Shown: one piece after another, positions 19,635-28,652 of the stretch
Numbering within the stretch: position 1 is the first letter of the stretch
Layout of the letters: each line of letters starts with the position of its first letter
Assembly: GCF_032393985.1 (NCBI RefSeq)
Contig: NZ_CP135918.1
Span: 4,961,724-5,025,723 of the forward strand
Direction of reading: 5' to 3'
Source of the DNA: Fischerella sp. JS2
GTDB taxonomy: Bacteria; Cyanobacteriota; Cyanobacteriia; Cyanobacteriales; Nostocaceae
Length of the DNA: 64,000 nt
Notes under the pieces: generated by a model
Told to the model about the DNA's origin: nothing
Seen by the model: the letters and a program-made list of their open reading frames with translations, nothing else
The model's database searches: none
Made by a program: the position numbers and the translations under genes

Positions 19635-21584
19635 TTACGCCTTTTTGGTGCGATTCCGCATTTTTTCATAGCTAACAACGGCCGCACCACCCGTCACAAA
19701 TAAAACTCCTAATACCTGTGCAGGTAGTAGTGTTTCTTGAATAATCAACCCGGCCAAAATCACAGTTATTACAGGAACAGTAGCACCTAAAATTGCCGAT
19801 CGCGTAGCTCCAAGTTTGCGAATACCGACGTTATTAAAAACATGACTAAATAATGTCAGTACGCCCAAAATGAAGGCACTTAAAATCAATTCCAACAATT
19901 TACTTGGATTGACTTGAAGGCTCCAGGTAATAGGTAAAGGTATGATCAAACCAATGCAAGACAACACGAGCATAGTAGCAAAATTAATTAAAGTAAAAGG
20001 AACAGGATGGAGTTTGCTAGCACAGATGTTTGTTAATATCACGTAGAAAGCAAAAGCTATTCCAGAAACAACAGCTGTGATACTACCTAAAAAAGCGTTT
20101 CCTGTACCAATACTTGTATCTCCTGCTAAAATCAGCATCTGCCCCAAAAAAATAGAGGCGATCGCACTCAAACGTAAAGAAGTAGGTTGCTCTCTCAGTA
20201 AAGACCATGCTAAGAGTCCGCTAATGGCTGGATAAACAAACATTAAGGCGATCGCTACTCCCGTCGCAATTTGGCTAATAGCAATATAAATTAAGACCTG
20301 AGACAAAAATAAAAAGCATCCGCTGACAATCGACAACAGCAATACTTGCTTAGCTTTTACATTAGTAGTGGTAGATTTTGTTCGCCGTGATCCCACTAGA
20401 CTTTGCAAGTCCTGCCATACTTGCGGATACAGTATAGGAGCTAAAACCAACATCAATGGTACAACTACCAGCATCCTGAGCATTAAAATCAATAGAGAAT
20501 TACCAAGAGTAGGCGCCAGTAAACCTTCTACTTCAAAGACTCCAAAAATTAGCGAAGTTGAGTTGAAAATAACTTTGATGGCGACGTTGTAAAGTGATAT
20601 CACCACTGTTGACACCAAAATCAACAGTAAACCCATTGGTGCAACTGATGAATTTCTTCTCCTTCGGGATGGTGCAGCTGCGGTTACTTGTTCGCTTGGT
20701 GATGCACCATTCATAGAAAATATTGTGTCACTGTCTTGGGAAGAATTGACTGCGACAAGATTATCTTTAGTTGATGCAAAAACTTCAGATTCTTCTGATC
20801 GATCAGTTTCTGCCCCTCTATACTCTCGAATCCTGTCTGTTTCTATTTGCGTCGGTATATCCCAGGAACTCGATCCCTGCTGTTGGGTTGGTTCGTCGGT
20901 AGGATGGGGTGGTGTTTCCCAGAATGTTGATTCCTGTTGTTGGGTTGGTTCCTCAGCAAGGTATGGTGTTGTTTGGATGACTGTTGGAGGAGATTGTTGC
21001 GGGAATCGTTGTGTGGTTTTTTCTAGTTCTGCACGTATGAGTTCTCCACGCAGGCGATTTACTAACTCTGCTAAAATTTCTTCCCCTTGCTGTTGTTGCA
21101 GTGACATCTGAGACAACTGTTGAGAAAGATTATTTTGATAGTTCTTTACTTCCTGCTGGAGAGTGTTAAAAGTGATAGTGAGGGTATCATCTAAAGAGCC
21201 AAGCAGATGATTGACAACGGCGTTGCTTTTGTCATTGTCCTCACTGTCTTTCTCTACAGCTTGTTTGGCTAAGGTTTCTAGAGAAGATTGCAGTTGTGAG
21301 GATATGTGACTCGCCAATATATTGGCGAGTTGACGCAACAACACTTGTAATTCACTTAATTGCCTACCTTGTAGTAGTTCTTCTTTTTCTTCTTGTAGAC
21401 GCTTTATATCGTCAGCTAAGCGGAGTCTTTCCGTCTGTAAACGCTTGATATCTTCTTGTAAAGACTTGAGTAAAGTCCGTTGTATAATTTGCAATTCCTC
21501 GGTGACAGCTCGTAGAGCGGTATCTACTTCTGTAAGTTGATCGCCTGCTCGTGAGTTTTCTGGCCGCTTCTCATATCGCCCCAT
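19635..21584 (-). CDS. coiled-coil/EamA (DMT) transporter fusion protein
   Basis: A 649-aa protein of unusual architecture. About residues 15-200 are a predicted coiled coil rich in Leu, Gln, Glu and Lys (LQEDIKRLQTERLRLADDIK). A low-complexity linker at about 205-310 contains two PTQQQ/SxxW-type near-repeats (EEPTQQQESTFWETPPHPT and DEPTQQQGSSSWDIPT) and ends in the basic cluster SRRRR. The C-terminal half (about 315-640) is a ten-helix EamA drug/metabolite-transporter domain with two similar halves. Ordinary EamA proteins are about 300 aa with no such extension. The substrate is unknown; the N-terminal part would be cytoplasmic and could dimerise or tether the transporter. It lies upstream of hetR on the same strand but separated by 900 bp. 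Confidence 0.88.
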   Translation of the reverse strand: MGRYEKRPENSRAGDQLTEVDTALRAVTEELQIIQRTLLKSLQEDIKRLQTERLRLADDIKRLQEEKEELLQGRQLSELQVLLRQLANILASHISSQLQSSLETLAKQAVEKDSEDNDKSNAVVNHLLGSLDDTLTITFNTLQQEVKNYQNNLSQQLSQMSLQQQQGEEILAELVNRLRGELIRAELEKTTQRFPQQSPPTVIQTTPYLAEEPTQQQESTFWETPPHPTDEPTQQQGSSSWDIPTQIETDRIREYRGAETDRSEESEVFASTKDNLVAVNSSQDSDTIFSMNGASPSEQVTAAAPSRRRRNSSVAPMGLLLILVSTVVISLYNVAIKVIFNSTSLIFGVFEVEGLLAPTLGNSLLILMLRMLVVVPLMLVLAPILYPQVWQDLQSLVGSRRTKSTTTNVKAKQVLLLSIVSGCFLFLSQVLIYIAISQIATGVAIALMFVYPAISGLLAWSLLREQPTSLRLSAIASIFLGQMLILAGDTSIGTGNAFLGSITAVVSGIAFAFYVILTNICASKLHPVPFTLINFATMLVLSCIGLIIPLPITWSLQVNPSKLLELILSAFILGVLTLFSHVFNNVGIRKLGATRSAILGATVPVITVILAGLIIQETLLPAQVLGVLFVTGGAAVVSYEKMRNRTKKA

Positions 21585-22084
21585 TAGTTTGTTACCTCTG
21601 ACCTAAGGTTCCAGTCTTAATTGCAGAATTTTGATATGGCTTCAGGCTTTGTATAATTTTTGATAATTTTTTAGATTCAATCAATCATTATCTGGTATTG
21701 TTTTTTTCTGAATAAAAATATTACAGAAATTTATGTGGTCGAAATAAAAACTAATAAATTCTTTTGGTACTTCAAAGTTTCCTAAAAATACATTTACCAT
21801 GTAAGAATGTAAATTTAATGACAGTTTGCCTACAAAACTCAAGATTAATTTTTAAGTATTTTGTGCAAGTTAAAAGTTTTGCGATCACCCGTAAAGCATT
21901 TTAACAGTTATCAGCTATCAGTTATCAGTTTTATTACTTTGGTGAGGCTCTCTCCAGCAACCACTACCCACTAGGAGACTTCCAAATAAAAAAATCTCCG
22001 ATTTTCTTGGACAAAGGAGACACGGGAGATACGGGAGAAGAATTTGTGGGCGATGCAGGAATTGGAGAATTAATTTTTTGGTGT
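21585..22084. other. intergenic region with short repeats
   Basis: About 500 bp, AT-rich. Contains the tandem atcagttatcag-type repeat at 21906-21932 and a purine-rich gagacacgggagat repeat near 22015-22040. No gene, RNA or promoter could be supported. Confidence 0.6.
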
Positions 22085-23470
22085 TCACGACCCACTAACC
22101 AATCCAAAATCTAAAATCCGGGCAATGCTAAAGATTACAGCACTAAGTCCTGCACTGACGGGAACTGTAACTAGCCAAGCGGTGGCGATTCCTTGGAGAG
22201 TCTTAAATTGAACAGATTTAGGGTTCTGTACCAGTCCTACACCAACTACACCACCCACGAGTGCGTGAGAAGTAGAAACAGGTAGCCCCAAACGAGAAGC
22301 AAGCAAAATTGTGGTAGCAGTAGCAAGTTCAGCGCAGAATCCACTACTGGGTTGTAAAGAAATAATACTTTCGCCAATAGTAGCGATGACTTTTTTACCC
22401 CAAATTGCTAAACCAGCAACAATACCAACACCACCAAGCACTAAAATCCAGATGGGAATAGCGATCCCGCCTATGGGTACTGTACCAGTGTTATGAATAT
22501 AGACGATCGCCGCCAAAGGAGCGATCGCATTACCGACATCATTAGAACCATGAGCAAAAGCCACAAAACAAGCACTCAGTAACTGGAATCTGGCGAATAG
22601 ACGTTCAACAGTTGGTAGTTGGTAGTTGGTAGTTGGTAGTTTGTTGTTAACCATTTCCCCGTGTTCCCCTTGTCCCCCTTCGCCCCCTAATCCCCAGAGG
22701 GGACCCCGAGTTCCCCCGTGTCCTCCCTGTCCCTCTTGTCCCCCCTGTCCCTCACTCCTCCTCTCCAATTCCCGCCAGCTATACAAACTCAACCCAACTG
22801 CGGCAATTCCTCCCACACATAACGAAATATCATGAGTGGGTATTTTGACGCCAACTTCCTCAATCAAAAAATTTGCCAGTGGTTGAGTAACTGATGGTAA
22901 AACTATCACACCAAAAATCCCTAGTAAAATCGCACTTAACCAGGGAATCCACTCATTCATTTGTAATAATTGATGCGGTTGTTCTAAAATCCAACGCTTG
23001 ATCTGACTGTAAAACAAACCAGCGATCGCACCACTGATGACTGGCGTCACAATCCAACCGAGAGTGATTTTACCAATCGATGACCAATCGATCGCATCTA
23101 CTCCTAAAGCTACCCAACTAAAGCCTGCGATCGCACCGACAGCTGCATGAGAAGAAGATACAGGTAAACCTCGTGCAGTGGCAATCTGTAACCATAAACC
23201 GCAACTAATCAGCACAGTGATCATCCCGATCATTAACATCTGCGGTGTACTGGCAAATAAGTCAGGATTAGCAATTTTTGTTGCAAGAGTTTCTGATACT
23301 TCCTGTCCAAACAATACCGCACCTGTGAATTCTAAGACACCAGCAATAATCAATGCCTGTTTCAGAGTTACAGCCTTGGAACCGACAGAAGTTCCCATTG
23401 CATTAGCAACGTCATTAGCACCAAGGTTAAAAGCGAGATAGAAAGCGAGGAGGATGACTATGAAGATCAT
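22085..23470 (-). CDS. PiT-family low-affinity inorganic phosphate transporter
   Basis: A 461-aa PiT/PHO4 transporter from the ATG at 23470. It couples phosphate (as metal-phosphate) uptake to protons or sodium. Both signature repeats are present: GANDVANAMGTSVGS near the N-terminus and GSNDVGNAIAPLAA in the second half, each followed by GLPVSSSHA or GLPVSTSHA. The frame extends 49 codons further upstream, but that stretch is Pro/Thr-only low complexity encoded by a G-rich tandem repeat, so the internal start is chosen. The central cytoplasmic loop holds a repeat-derived Gly/Glu/Gln segment (EGQGGQEGQGGHGG) followed by KLPTTNYQLPT. Confidence 0.93.
   Translation of the reverse strand: MIFIVILLAFYLAFNLGANDVANAMGTSVGSKAVTLKQALIIAGVLEFTGAVLFGQEVSETLATKIANPDLFASTPQMLMIGMITVLISCGLWLQIATARGLPVSSSHAAVGAIAGFSWVALGVDAIDWSSIGKITLGWIVTPVISGAIAGLFYSQIKRWILEQPHQLLQMNEWIPWLSAILLGIFGVIVLPSVTQPLANFLIEEVGVKIPTHDISLCVGGIAAVGLSLYSWRELERRSEGQGGQEGQGGHGGTRGPLWGLGGEGGQGEHGEMVNNKLPTTNYQLPTVERLFARFQLLSACFVAFAHGSNDVGNAIAPLAAIVYIHNTGTVPIGGIAIPIWILVLGGVGIVAGLAIWGKKVIATIGESIISLQPSSGFCAELATATTILLASRLGLPVSTSHALVGGVVGVGLVQNPKSVQFKTLQGIATAWLVTVPVSAGLSAVIFSIARILDFGLVSGS
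22611..22770. repeat. repeat array inside the PiT coding sequence
   Basis: Four or five copies of gttggta (22611-22642) followed by a C/T-rich block of cccttgtcccc-type units (22655-22762). Both are the same simple sequences seen between genes elsewhere in cyanobacterial genomes, but here they sit in-frame between transporter helices. Confidence 0.75.
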
Positions 23471-23620
23471 GGGGGAGGTGGGGGGAGTATGAGGAGTGGG
23501 GGGAGTGGGGAGAGTGGGGGGGAGTGGGGAGAGTGGGGGGAGGGTGATATTTCCCTTGTCCTCCATGTCTGGCTTGTCTTCCATTTCCCTCTTTTTCTCC
23601 TTGTCCCCGATCCCCAATAT
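23461..23620. repeat. G-rich tandem repeat at the PiT 5' end
   Basis: Units of gagtggggggagt-type sequence fill 23465-23545, followed by aagggaaa/cttgtc blocks. Open in the PiT frame by chance, it would encode a Pro/Thr tail before the true start at 23470. Confidence 0.7.
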
Positions 23621-23626
23621 TAGGTA

Positions 23627-24673
23627 TTAGGGATAAATCAAAATCTTATATGTTTCTGGTGTTGGTGCGATCGCTTGGTCTACGGCTTGAGATAAATTTT
23701 GCAATGGATAGCGATCGCTGATTAATGCCTGTACATCAATGCGTTTATTAAACACAATATCGGCCGAGAGGCTTTGCAAGCGGTAGGATGAACTATAGCT
23801 GCCCATCAAATCAATTTCTCGGCGATAGAGAATATTGGGATTTAGAGGAATTTCCACTTCATCGGGAAACTCGGCGAAAAAGAGAATTTTACCGCCTTTG
23901 CGGGTACAGTCAAGGGCTTGGAAGAAAGCTTTTTCACTGGGAACAGCGAGTAAAGTGACATCCACACCTAAACCATTGGTGAGTGCTTGAATTTTAGCTG
24001 GTAAATCAGCATCACGGGCATCAAAAGCCGCTTCTGCACCCACAGCTAAAGCTTTTTCAATTCGTGAGGGGATCAAGTCAGTAGCGATCGCTTTTGCCCC
24101 AAAATATTTTACCAACATCACAAACATCAACCCAATTGGCCCCGCACCAGTAATCAAAACTGTTTGTCCGGGTATAATTTGGGCTTTTTTCACTGCTTTG
24201 AGACAGCAGTTAGTTGGCTCAACAAAGCTTGCTTCTTCAAAACTGATATTATCGGGGATGAGAATTAACCCACCATTGCGGACAATATGACCAGGAACCT
24301 TGACATATTCAGCAAAGCCGCCACCACTGGGTGCAAATCCGGCTGTCGTGCAGATATTTTTATAGGTGTCACACATTGAAAAATTGTCATTCAGACAATA
24401 ATCACAACGCATACAAGGGATGTGGTGCATCACCGCCACCCGTTGTCCGACTTGCCAATTTTTTACCTCTGCACCTACTGCTGCAATGGTTCCCGCAGTT
24501 TCATGTCCAAAAATGCGTGGTGGTTCATACAGGGGATAACGAATTTTCTTGATATCCGATTGACACAAACCCACTACCCGTACTTGTACCAGCACTTCAT
24601 CCGGTTGTAGTTCGGGTACAGGGATTTCTTCGTAGGAAAGTTGATTAACGCCTCTAAATACCTGTGCTTTCAC
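23627..24673 (-). CDS. zinc-dependent medium-chain alcohol/polyol dehydrogenase
   Basis: A 348-aa MDR enzyme. Catalytic zinc ligands C37, H57 and E58 (GHETAG), structural zinc cysteines C87, C90, C93 and C101, and a Rossmann domain starting ITGAGPIGLMFVMLV at about 173. The pattern is that of threonine/sorbitol/2,3-butanediol dehydrogenase-like members. The acidic ATDLIPSR after strand 2 favours NAD. It lies about 10 bp upstream of the PiT N-terminal repeat on the same strand, so readthrough is possible, but no functional link is evident. Substrate unknown. Confidence 0.92.
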   Translation of the reverse strand: MKAQVFRGVNQLSYEEIPVPELQPDEVLVQVRVVGLCQSDIKKIRYPLYEPPRIFGHETAGTIAAVGAEVKNWQVGQRVAVMHHIPCMRCDYCLNDNFSMCDTYKNICTTAGFAPSGGGFAEYVKVPGHIVRNGGLILIPDNISFEEASFVEPTNCCLKAVKKAQIIPGQTVLITGAGPIGLMFVMLVKYFGAKAIATDLIPSRIEKALAVGAEAAFDARDADLPAKIQALTNGLGVDVTLLAVPSEKAFFQALDCTRKGGKILFFAEFPDEVEIPLNPNILYRREIDLMGSYSSSYRLQSLSADIVFNKRIDVQALISDRYPLQNLSQAVDQAIAPTPETYKILIYP

Positions 24674-25156
24674 GTTGATATCTCACCGCTCAACGATATT
24701 AGATTTAACACTAGGGACGTGATTTGGGCTATGAATTTTGAGATTTTTGTTTGTGTTAATGCTCTGAAGAGAATTTAAAGTGCATCATCAAAGCTACAAG
24801 TCTGATGTTACTCAGGACTTAGTATAGCTTTACGTGAAGTCGTAGCAACACTTAAACGCGGAGGGACACAGAGTTTTTCTGCATGGAATTCGCTACGAAT
24901 ACAACATTGATCTCGCAAAGAAAAATTGAAGATTTGTAACGTTATGAATATATTGTGGCACTTCATCCTGAATAGCAATTATATCAAGTCAAGTGTGGCT
25001 AATTACTTAGGATATGGTTGGTAATTTGTATTGGTAATTGGTAATTGGTAATTGGTTTGTTGCATATGTGATTTGGTTATTTTTACTACTTGCTTCTATT
25101 AATTATTCCTACTGAGAGCGGGATTTATAAAAATGTATAAAGTAAAAGGAATTTCT
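24674..25156. other. intergenic region with one copy of the 77-bp repeat
   Basis: About 480 bp between divergent genes. Holds repeat copy A (24718-24794) and a tandem ttggtaa array at 25021-25055. No gene beyond the 15-codon open frame inside the repeat. Confidence 0.6.
24718..24794 (+). repeat. 77-bp direct repeat, copy A
   Basis: Differs from copy B at 28429-28505 at only about four bases. Begins cgtgatttgggctatgaatt and ends gcatcatcaaagc. Contains a 15-codon frame, MNFEIFVCVNALKRI then stop. Confidence 0.9.
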
Positions 25157-26392
25157 ATGAAGCGTAATCTAACTGCATTAATGATATTTTTGGTAGTGCA
25201 ATTACTGCTATGGAAAGTAATTCCAATTATATCCCGTACAGCGCACAAGAATGCCTCAAAACCAGAAGTCTCACAAGAAACCAATATTTTACAAACTACT
25301 CTCAAAGGTCACGCATTAAAAGTAAGTTCTGCAGCTATTACTACTGATAATAAGACCGTAATTAGTGGTAGTGAAGATAATACTATCAAAATTTGGAATT
25401 TAGAAACTGGTCAATTAAAGCGCACTCTCACGGGTCATACAGGAGTTGTAAATTATCTCAGCGTTACTTCTGATGGCAAGTATATAGTTAGTGCTGAATC
25501 GAAAAATATCAGAATTTGGAACCTGCTAACTGGCGCATTCATACGTGAACTAGAAAATCCAAATGGAACAATTAATTTTGTTGAAACTAGTCAAGATGGT
25601 AAAACCATAGTAATGGACGGTGGTACTCAAATTATCAAGACTACAAAAGTGGATCAATCTGGTTATAGCTATAAAACAGAAATCACAAAATATATAATCA
25701 ATGTTTTTGATTTACAATCTGGTACTTCAATCAGTCGGATTGTCAATGATAACTTATTGACTAAAGTTGAGATTAGTCCCAGTGGAAATATTTTAGTAAG
25801 TGGCGATAACACAGGGAAATTAAATATTTGGAATTTGCGAACAGGAAGATTACAAAAAACGCTGATAGGACATGAATTTGAAATTAAATCTATCGCTATT
25901 AGTCCAGATGAAAAGACTATTGTCAGTACTGACAAGGATGGTCAAATTAAAATTTGGGATGTGGCTTCTGGCAAACTCAAAATAACCTTTACCGGACATC
26001 AAATTCAGTCATACACAGATAATGTAGTTAAAGTTTTAATTCCTGATAACAATACGCTTGTGAGTTGGAAGACAAATACAATTTATTTAAATAAAAATGA
26101 TGTCAAAGTATGGAATTTGCAAACTGGGGAATTGAAATATACTCTTCAGCCACCGAAAAAACAAAATTCAGATTTAGATAGCTACTTCTATTTTGTCACA
26201 GTTAGTCCAGATGCTAAAAATCTAATTACTCAGGTTGAGAATAGTATTCAGACTTGGAAAGTAGCAACAGGTAATTTACAAAATACTATTAAAATCCAAG
26301 GTGATATTCTCGCTTTTAGTCCTGATGGCAGTATTTTGGCTACTCGTGTTGAAGAGAATAATATTAATCTCCAGCAAATTAACACTAAATAA
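25157..26392 (+). CDS. membrane-anchored WD40-repeat protein
   Basis: A 411-aa protein from the ATG at 25157, chosen because AAAGGA lies 7 bases upstream; an ATG at 25133 would add eight residues. One N-terminal transmembrane or signal-anchor segment (LTALMIFLVVQLLLWKVIPI). The rest is a WD40-type propeller: several blades end in IKIWNLETG, IRIWNLLTG, LNIWNLRTG, IKIWDVASG or VKVWNLQTG, with TGH/GHE starts. Some blades are degenerate or extended (about 165-200, KTTKVDQSGYSYKTEITKY). Such proteins are binding scaffolds. It precedes a Ser/Thr kinase on the same strand by about 130 bp, and kinase/WD40 pairs are common in cyanobacterial signalling. Confidence 0.9.
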   Translation: MKRNLTALMIFLVVQLLLWKVIPIISRTAHKNASKPEVSQETNILQTTLKGHALKVSSAAITTDNKTVISGSEDNTIKIWNLETGQLKRTLTGHTGVVNYLSVTSDGKYIVSAESKNIRIWNLLTGAFIRELENPNGTINFVETSQDGKTIVMDGGTQIIKTTKVDQSGYSYKTEITKYIINVFDLQSGTSISRIVNDNLLTKVEISPSGNILVSGDNTGKLNIWNLRTGRLQKTLIGHEFEIKSIAISPDEKTIVSTDKDGQIKIWDVASGKLKITFTGHQIQSYTDNVVKVLIPDNNTLVSWKTNTIYLNKNDVKVWNLQTGELKYTLQPPKKQNSDLDSYFYFVTVSPDAKNLITQVENSIQTWKVATGNLQNTIKIQGDILAFSPDGSILATRVEENNINLQQINTK

Positions 26393-26523
26393 TAGATAAA
26401 TATTTTTAATTAAACATGAGTATATGTCTTAGTTCCTAGTTAGGGCTTTAGCCCTTGTCTCATCTATTGTAGTTATTATTAGCACAGCAAAATTTATCAT
26501 ATCAAATTAGCTTGATATTAACT

Positions 26524-28416
26524 ATGAACAACAAACTAGATTATTCAGAACATGGCTATCAAATTATCCAAGAACTTGGACGTAACCGAGAAGGAGGAAG
26601 AATTACTTGGCTAGCTTCATCTCTGACGACAGATCAGCAAGTCGTCATCAAACAGTATGCTTTTGCTCAAATAGATTCTACTTGGTCAGGATTTAATGCA
26701 TATCAACGCGAAATAGAAGTATTAAAAGGACTCAATCACGCAAAGATTCCTAAATATTTAGGAGCCTTCCCTACATCGAATGGCTTTTGCCTAGTTCAGG
26801 AATATATCGATGCTCCTTCTTTAGCTATTTCTCGCAATTTTCAGCCAGAACAAATAAAAAAAATTGCACTCAAACTACTAGAAATTATCTCTTATTTACA
26901 AAGTCGTTTTCCTTATATAATTCATCGAGACATTAAACCAGAAAATATTTTGGTAGACGCAGAATTAAATGTTTATTTGATTGACTTTGGTTTTGCTCGT
27001 ATTGGTAGTCAAGAAGTATCAGGTAGTAGCGTTTTCGTAGGAACATCCGGTTTTATTCCACCAGAGCAATTATTAAAGCCTACAGCAGCTACAGATTTGT
27101 ATGCCTTGGGGGTGACATTGATTTGTTTGCTAACAGGAACCCAATCAAATCAAGTTCAAAATTTAATGGATGAAGATGATCCCTACCAAATTCGATTTCG
27201 ACATTTATTACCCCAACTTAGCCTGCGTTTTTTGGACTGGTTGGAAAAGATGGTACAACCAAGACTTAAAGACCGCTTTGAAAATGCACAACAAGCACTC
27301 AACGCTTTGATACCTCTTGATTTAACTCGCTGTCCCCAAGTTAAGTTCAGTCATCAAATACAGGATTTCCAAGCAACACACTTAGGTGAAAAAGTTAAGC
27401 AAACTATCACTATTGAAAATCCGATACCAGACACACTACTTGAAGGTCATTGGGAAGTTGCTCCCCATCCCCATGATCCACCACATACATCAAAGTCCCA
27501 TCCTTGGATTAGCATCATACCTAGGAAGTTTATAGGTAATTATAAAAAGTTTGATATCGAAGTGAATACGAGTAATTTGATGGCAGATAAGTTATATAAG
27601 CGCCAGCTGGTATTACATACAAATGGAGAACCAGAAACTCATACTTTGACTGTGAAAATACAGACTGCTGCTATTCCAATTGAAAGGAGAGAATCAAAAT
27701 CTTATGCAAGTTTAATTTGGGCATTTTTAACTGGTGAGATAGCTACAGTGACGCTCATTGGAGTTATACCGTGGATTTTAGCATCTCACAATATCGCATT
27801 CTGGAATGTGCCTGAGATCGCTGATGGTATTTCTGGGGCTGGAGTTTTTGGTACAGTAGGAGCGATCGCTGGGGCTGTAATAGGTGCTGTAATTGGTGGA
27901 ATATACGACCTTGTTGAGCAAAATAAGCAAACATCAAAAAGTTCTAACTCATATTCAAATGATTCTTGGGAATCTACAACCACAGCTTCGTTTGGCGGAG
28001 TTGTGATTGTTGGTGTACTGGGGATTATTGTTGGTGGTGTGTATGGAACGATTTTCAGTTCATCAAGACCTAGTGATTTAGTGGGTATTATTGGAATGTC
28101 GATAGGGGGGATTATAGTAGGAGGCTTTGGCGCTTTTATTGTTGGTGGAATCGCTGGATTGATAACTGGGTTTATAAGCAGTGTTTTAATCGTGACTATT
28201 CTGAAGTTAATAAATGATTGGTTGTCGCTACTCGCCGCAGCATTTGGAATTAGTGTAGGGTTTGGTTTTGTTGGCGGCTTTTTTAATCTAGCTACTATAT
28301 TGACACTGGGAATAACAGGAATACCCTTGTTATATGGACAACTTTATGCGCCTATCAAGCATCACAGATTAATAACTAAATATCGTCAGTCTGAGAAAAA
28401 TCTGATCAAGCCTTAA
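26524..28416 (+). CDS. Ser/Thr protein kinase with Gly-rich membrane C-terminus
   Basis: A 630-aa protein from the ATG at 26524 (a TTG 12 bases upstream also opens the frame). Hanks-type kinase domain at about 10-270: Lys43 (VVIKQYA), HRDIKPEN at 134-141, DFG-type DFGFAR at 154-159, and the PPEQ of the P+1 loop. The glycine loop is atypical (LGRNREGGR). About 280-385 is a beta-rich, Ig-like segment (QTITIENPIPD to TLTVKIQTA). About 395-610 holds several hydrophobic helices with repeated GxxG, IVGG and AVIGAVIGG patterns, like glycine-zipper membrane domains. It lies 130 bp after the WD40 gene. The target is unknown; the membrane part may sense or anchor. Confidence 0.93.
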   Translation: MNNKLDYSEHGYQIIQELGRNREGGRITWLASSLTTDQQVVIKQYAFAQIDSTWSGFNAYQREIEVLKGLNHAKIPKYLGAFPTSNGFCLVQEYIDAPSLAISRNFQPEQIKKIALKLLEIISYLQSRFPYIIHRDIKPENILVDAELNVYLIDFGFARIGSQEVSGSSVFVGTSGFIPPEQLLKPTAATDLYALGVTLICLLTGTQSNQVQNLMDEDDPYQIRFRHLLPQLSLRFLDWLEKMVQPRLKDRFENAQQALNALIPLDLTRCPQVKFSHQIQDFQATHLGEKVKQTITIENPIPDTLLEGHWEVAPHPHDPPHTSKSHPWISIIPRKFIGNYKKFDIEVNTSNLMADKLYKRQLVLHTNGEPETHTLTVKIQTAAIPIERRESKSYASLIWAFLTGEIATVTLIGVIPWILASHNIAFWNVPEIADGISGAGVFGTVGAIAGAVIGAVIGGIYDLVEQNKQTSKSSNSYSNDSWESTTTASFGGVVIVGVLGIIVGGVYGTIFSSSRPSDLVGIIGMSIGGIIVGGFGAFIVGGIAGLITGFISSVLIVTILKLINDWLSLLAAAFGISVGFGFVGGFFNLATILTLGITGIPLLYGQLYAPIKHHRLITKYRQSEKNLIKP

Positions 28417-28428
28417 TTAGTCCTCAAG

Positions 28429-28505
28429 CGTGATTTGGGCTATGAATTTTAAGATTTTTGTTTGTGTTAATGCTCTGAGGAGAATTTAAACTGCATCATC
28501 AAAGC
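28429..28505 (+). repeat. 77-bp direct repeat, copy B
   Basis: Second copy, same orientation as copy A at 24718-24794, located 13 bases after the kinase stop. The internal 15-codon frame reads MNFKIFVCVNALRRI. The two copies bracket the WD40 and kinase genes. Confidence 0.9.
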
Positions 28506-28652
28506 CATGATATGATGCTTCTTGTTCTTTAGCCATCACCGACTCTACAGGCGGGCTTGACCTAGAGATCATAGTCTTAATGGTGACTGAATAATATGAG
28601 ATATTGTCCTATAATACCTCATATTACATAAACGCAATATCTGAAATAAGAC

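Noticed and set aside
20725-21111. 128-codon plus-strand open frame
   Set aside because: Shadow of the coiled-coil linker of the EamA fusion on the other strand.
22626-22835. Plus-strand Pro/Cys-rich open frame within the PiT gene
   Set aside because: Encoded by the repeat array on the antisense strand of a real gene.
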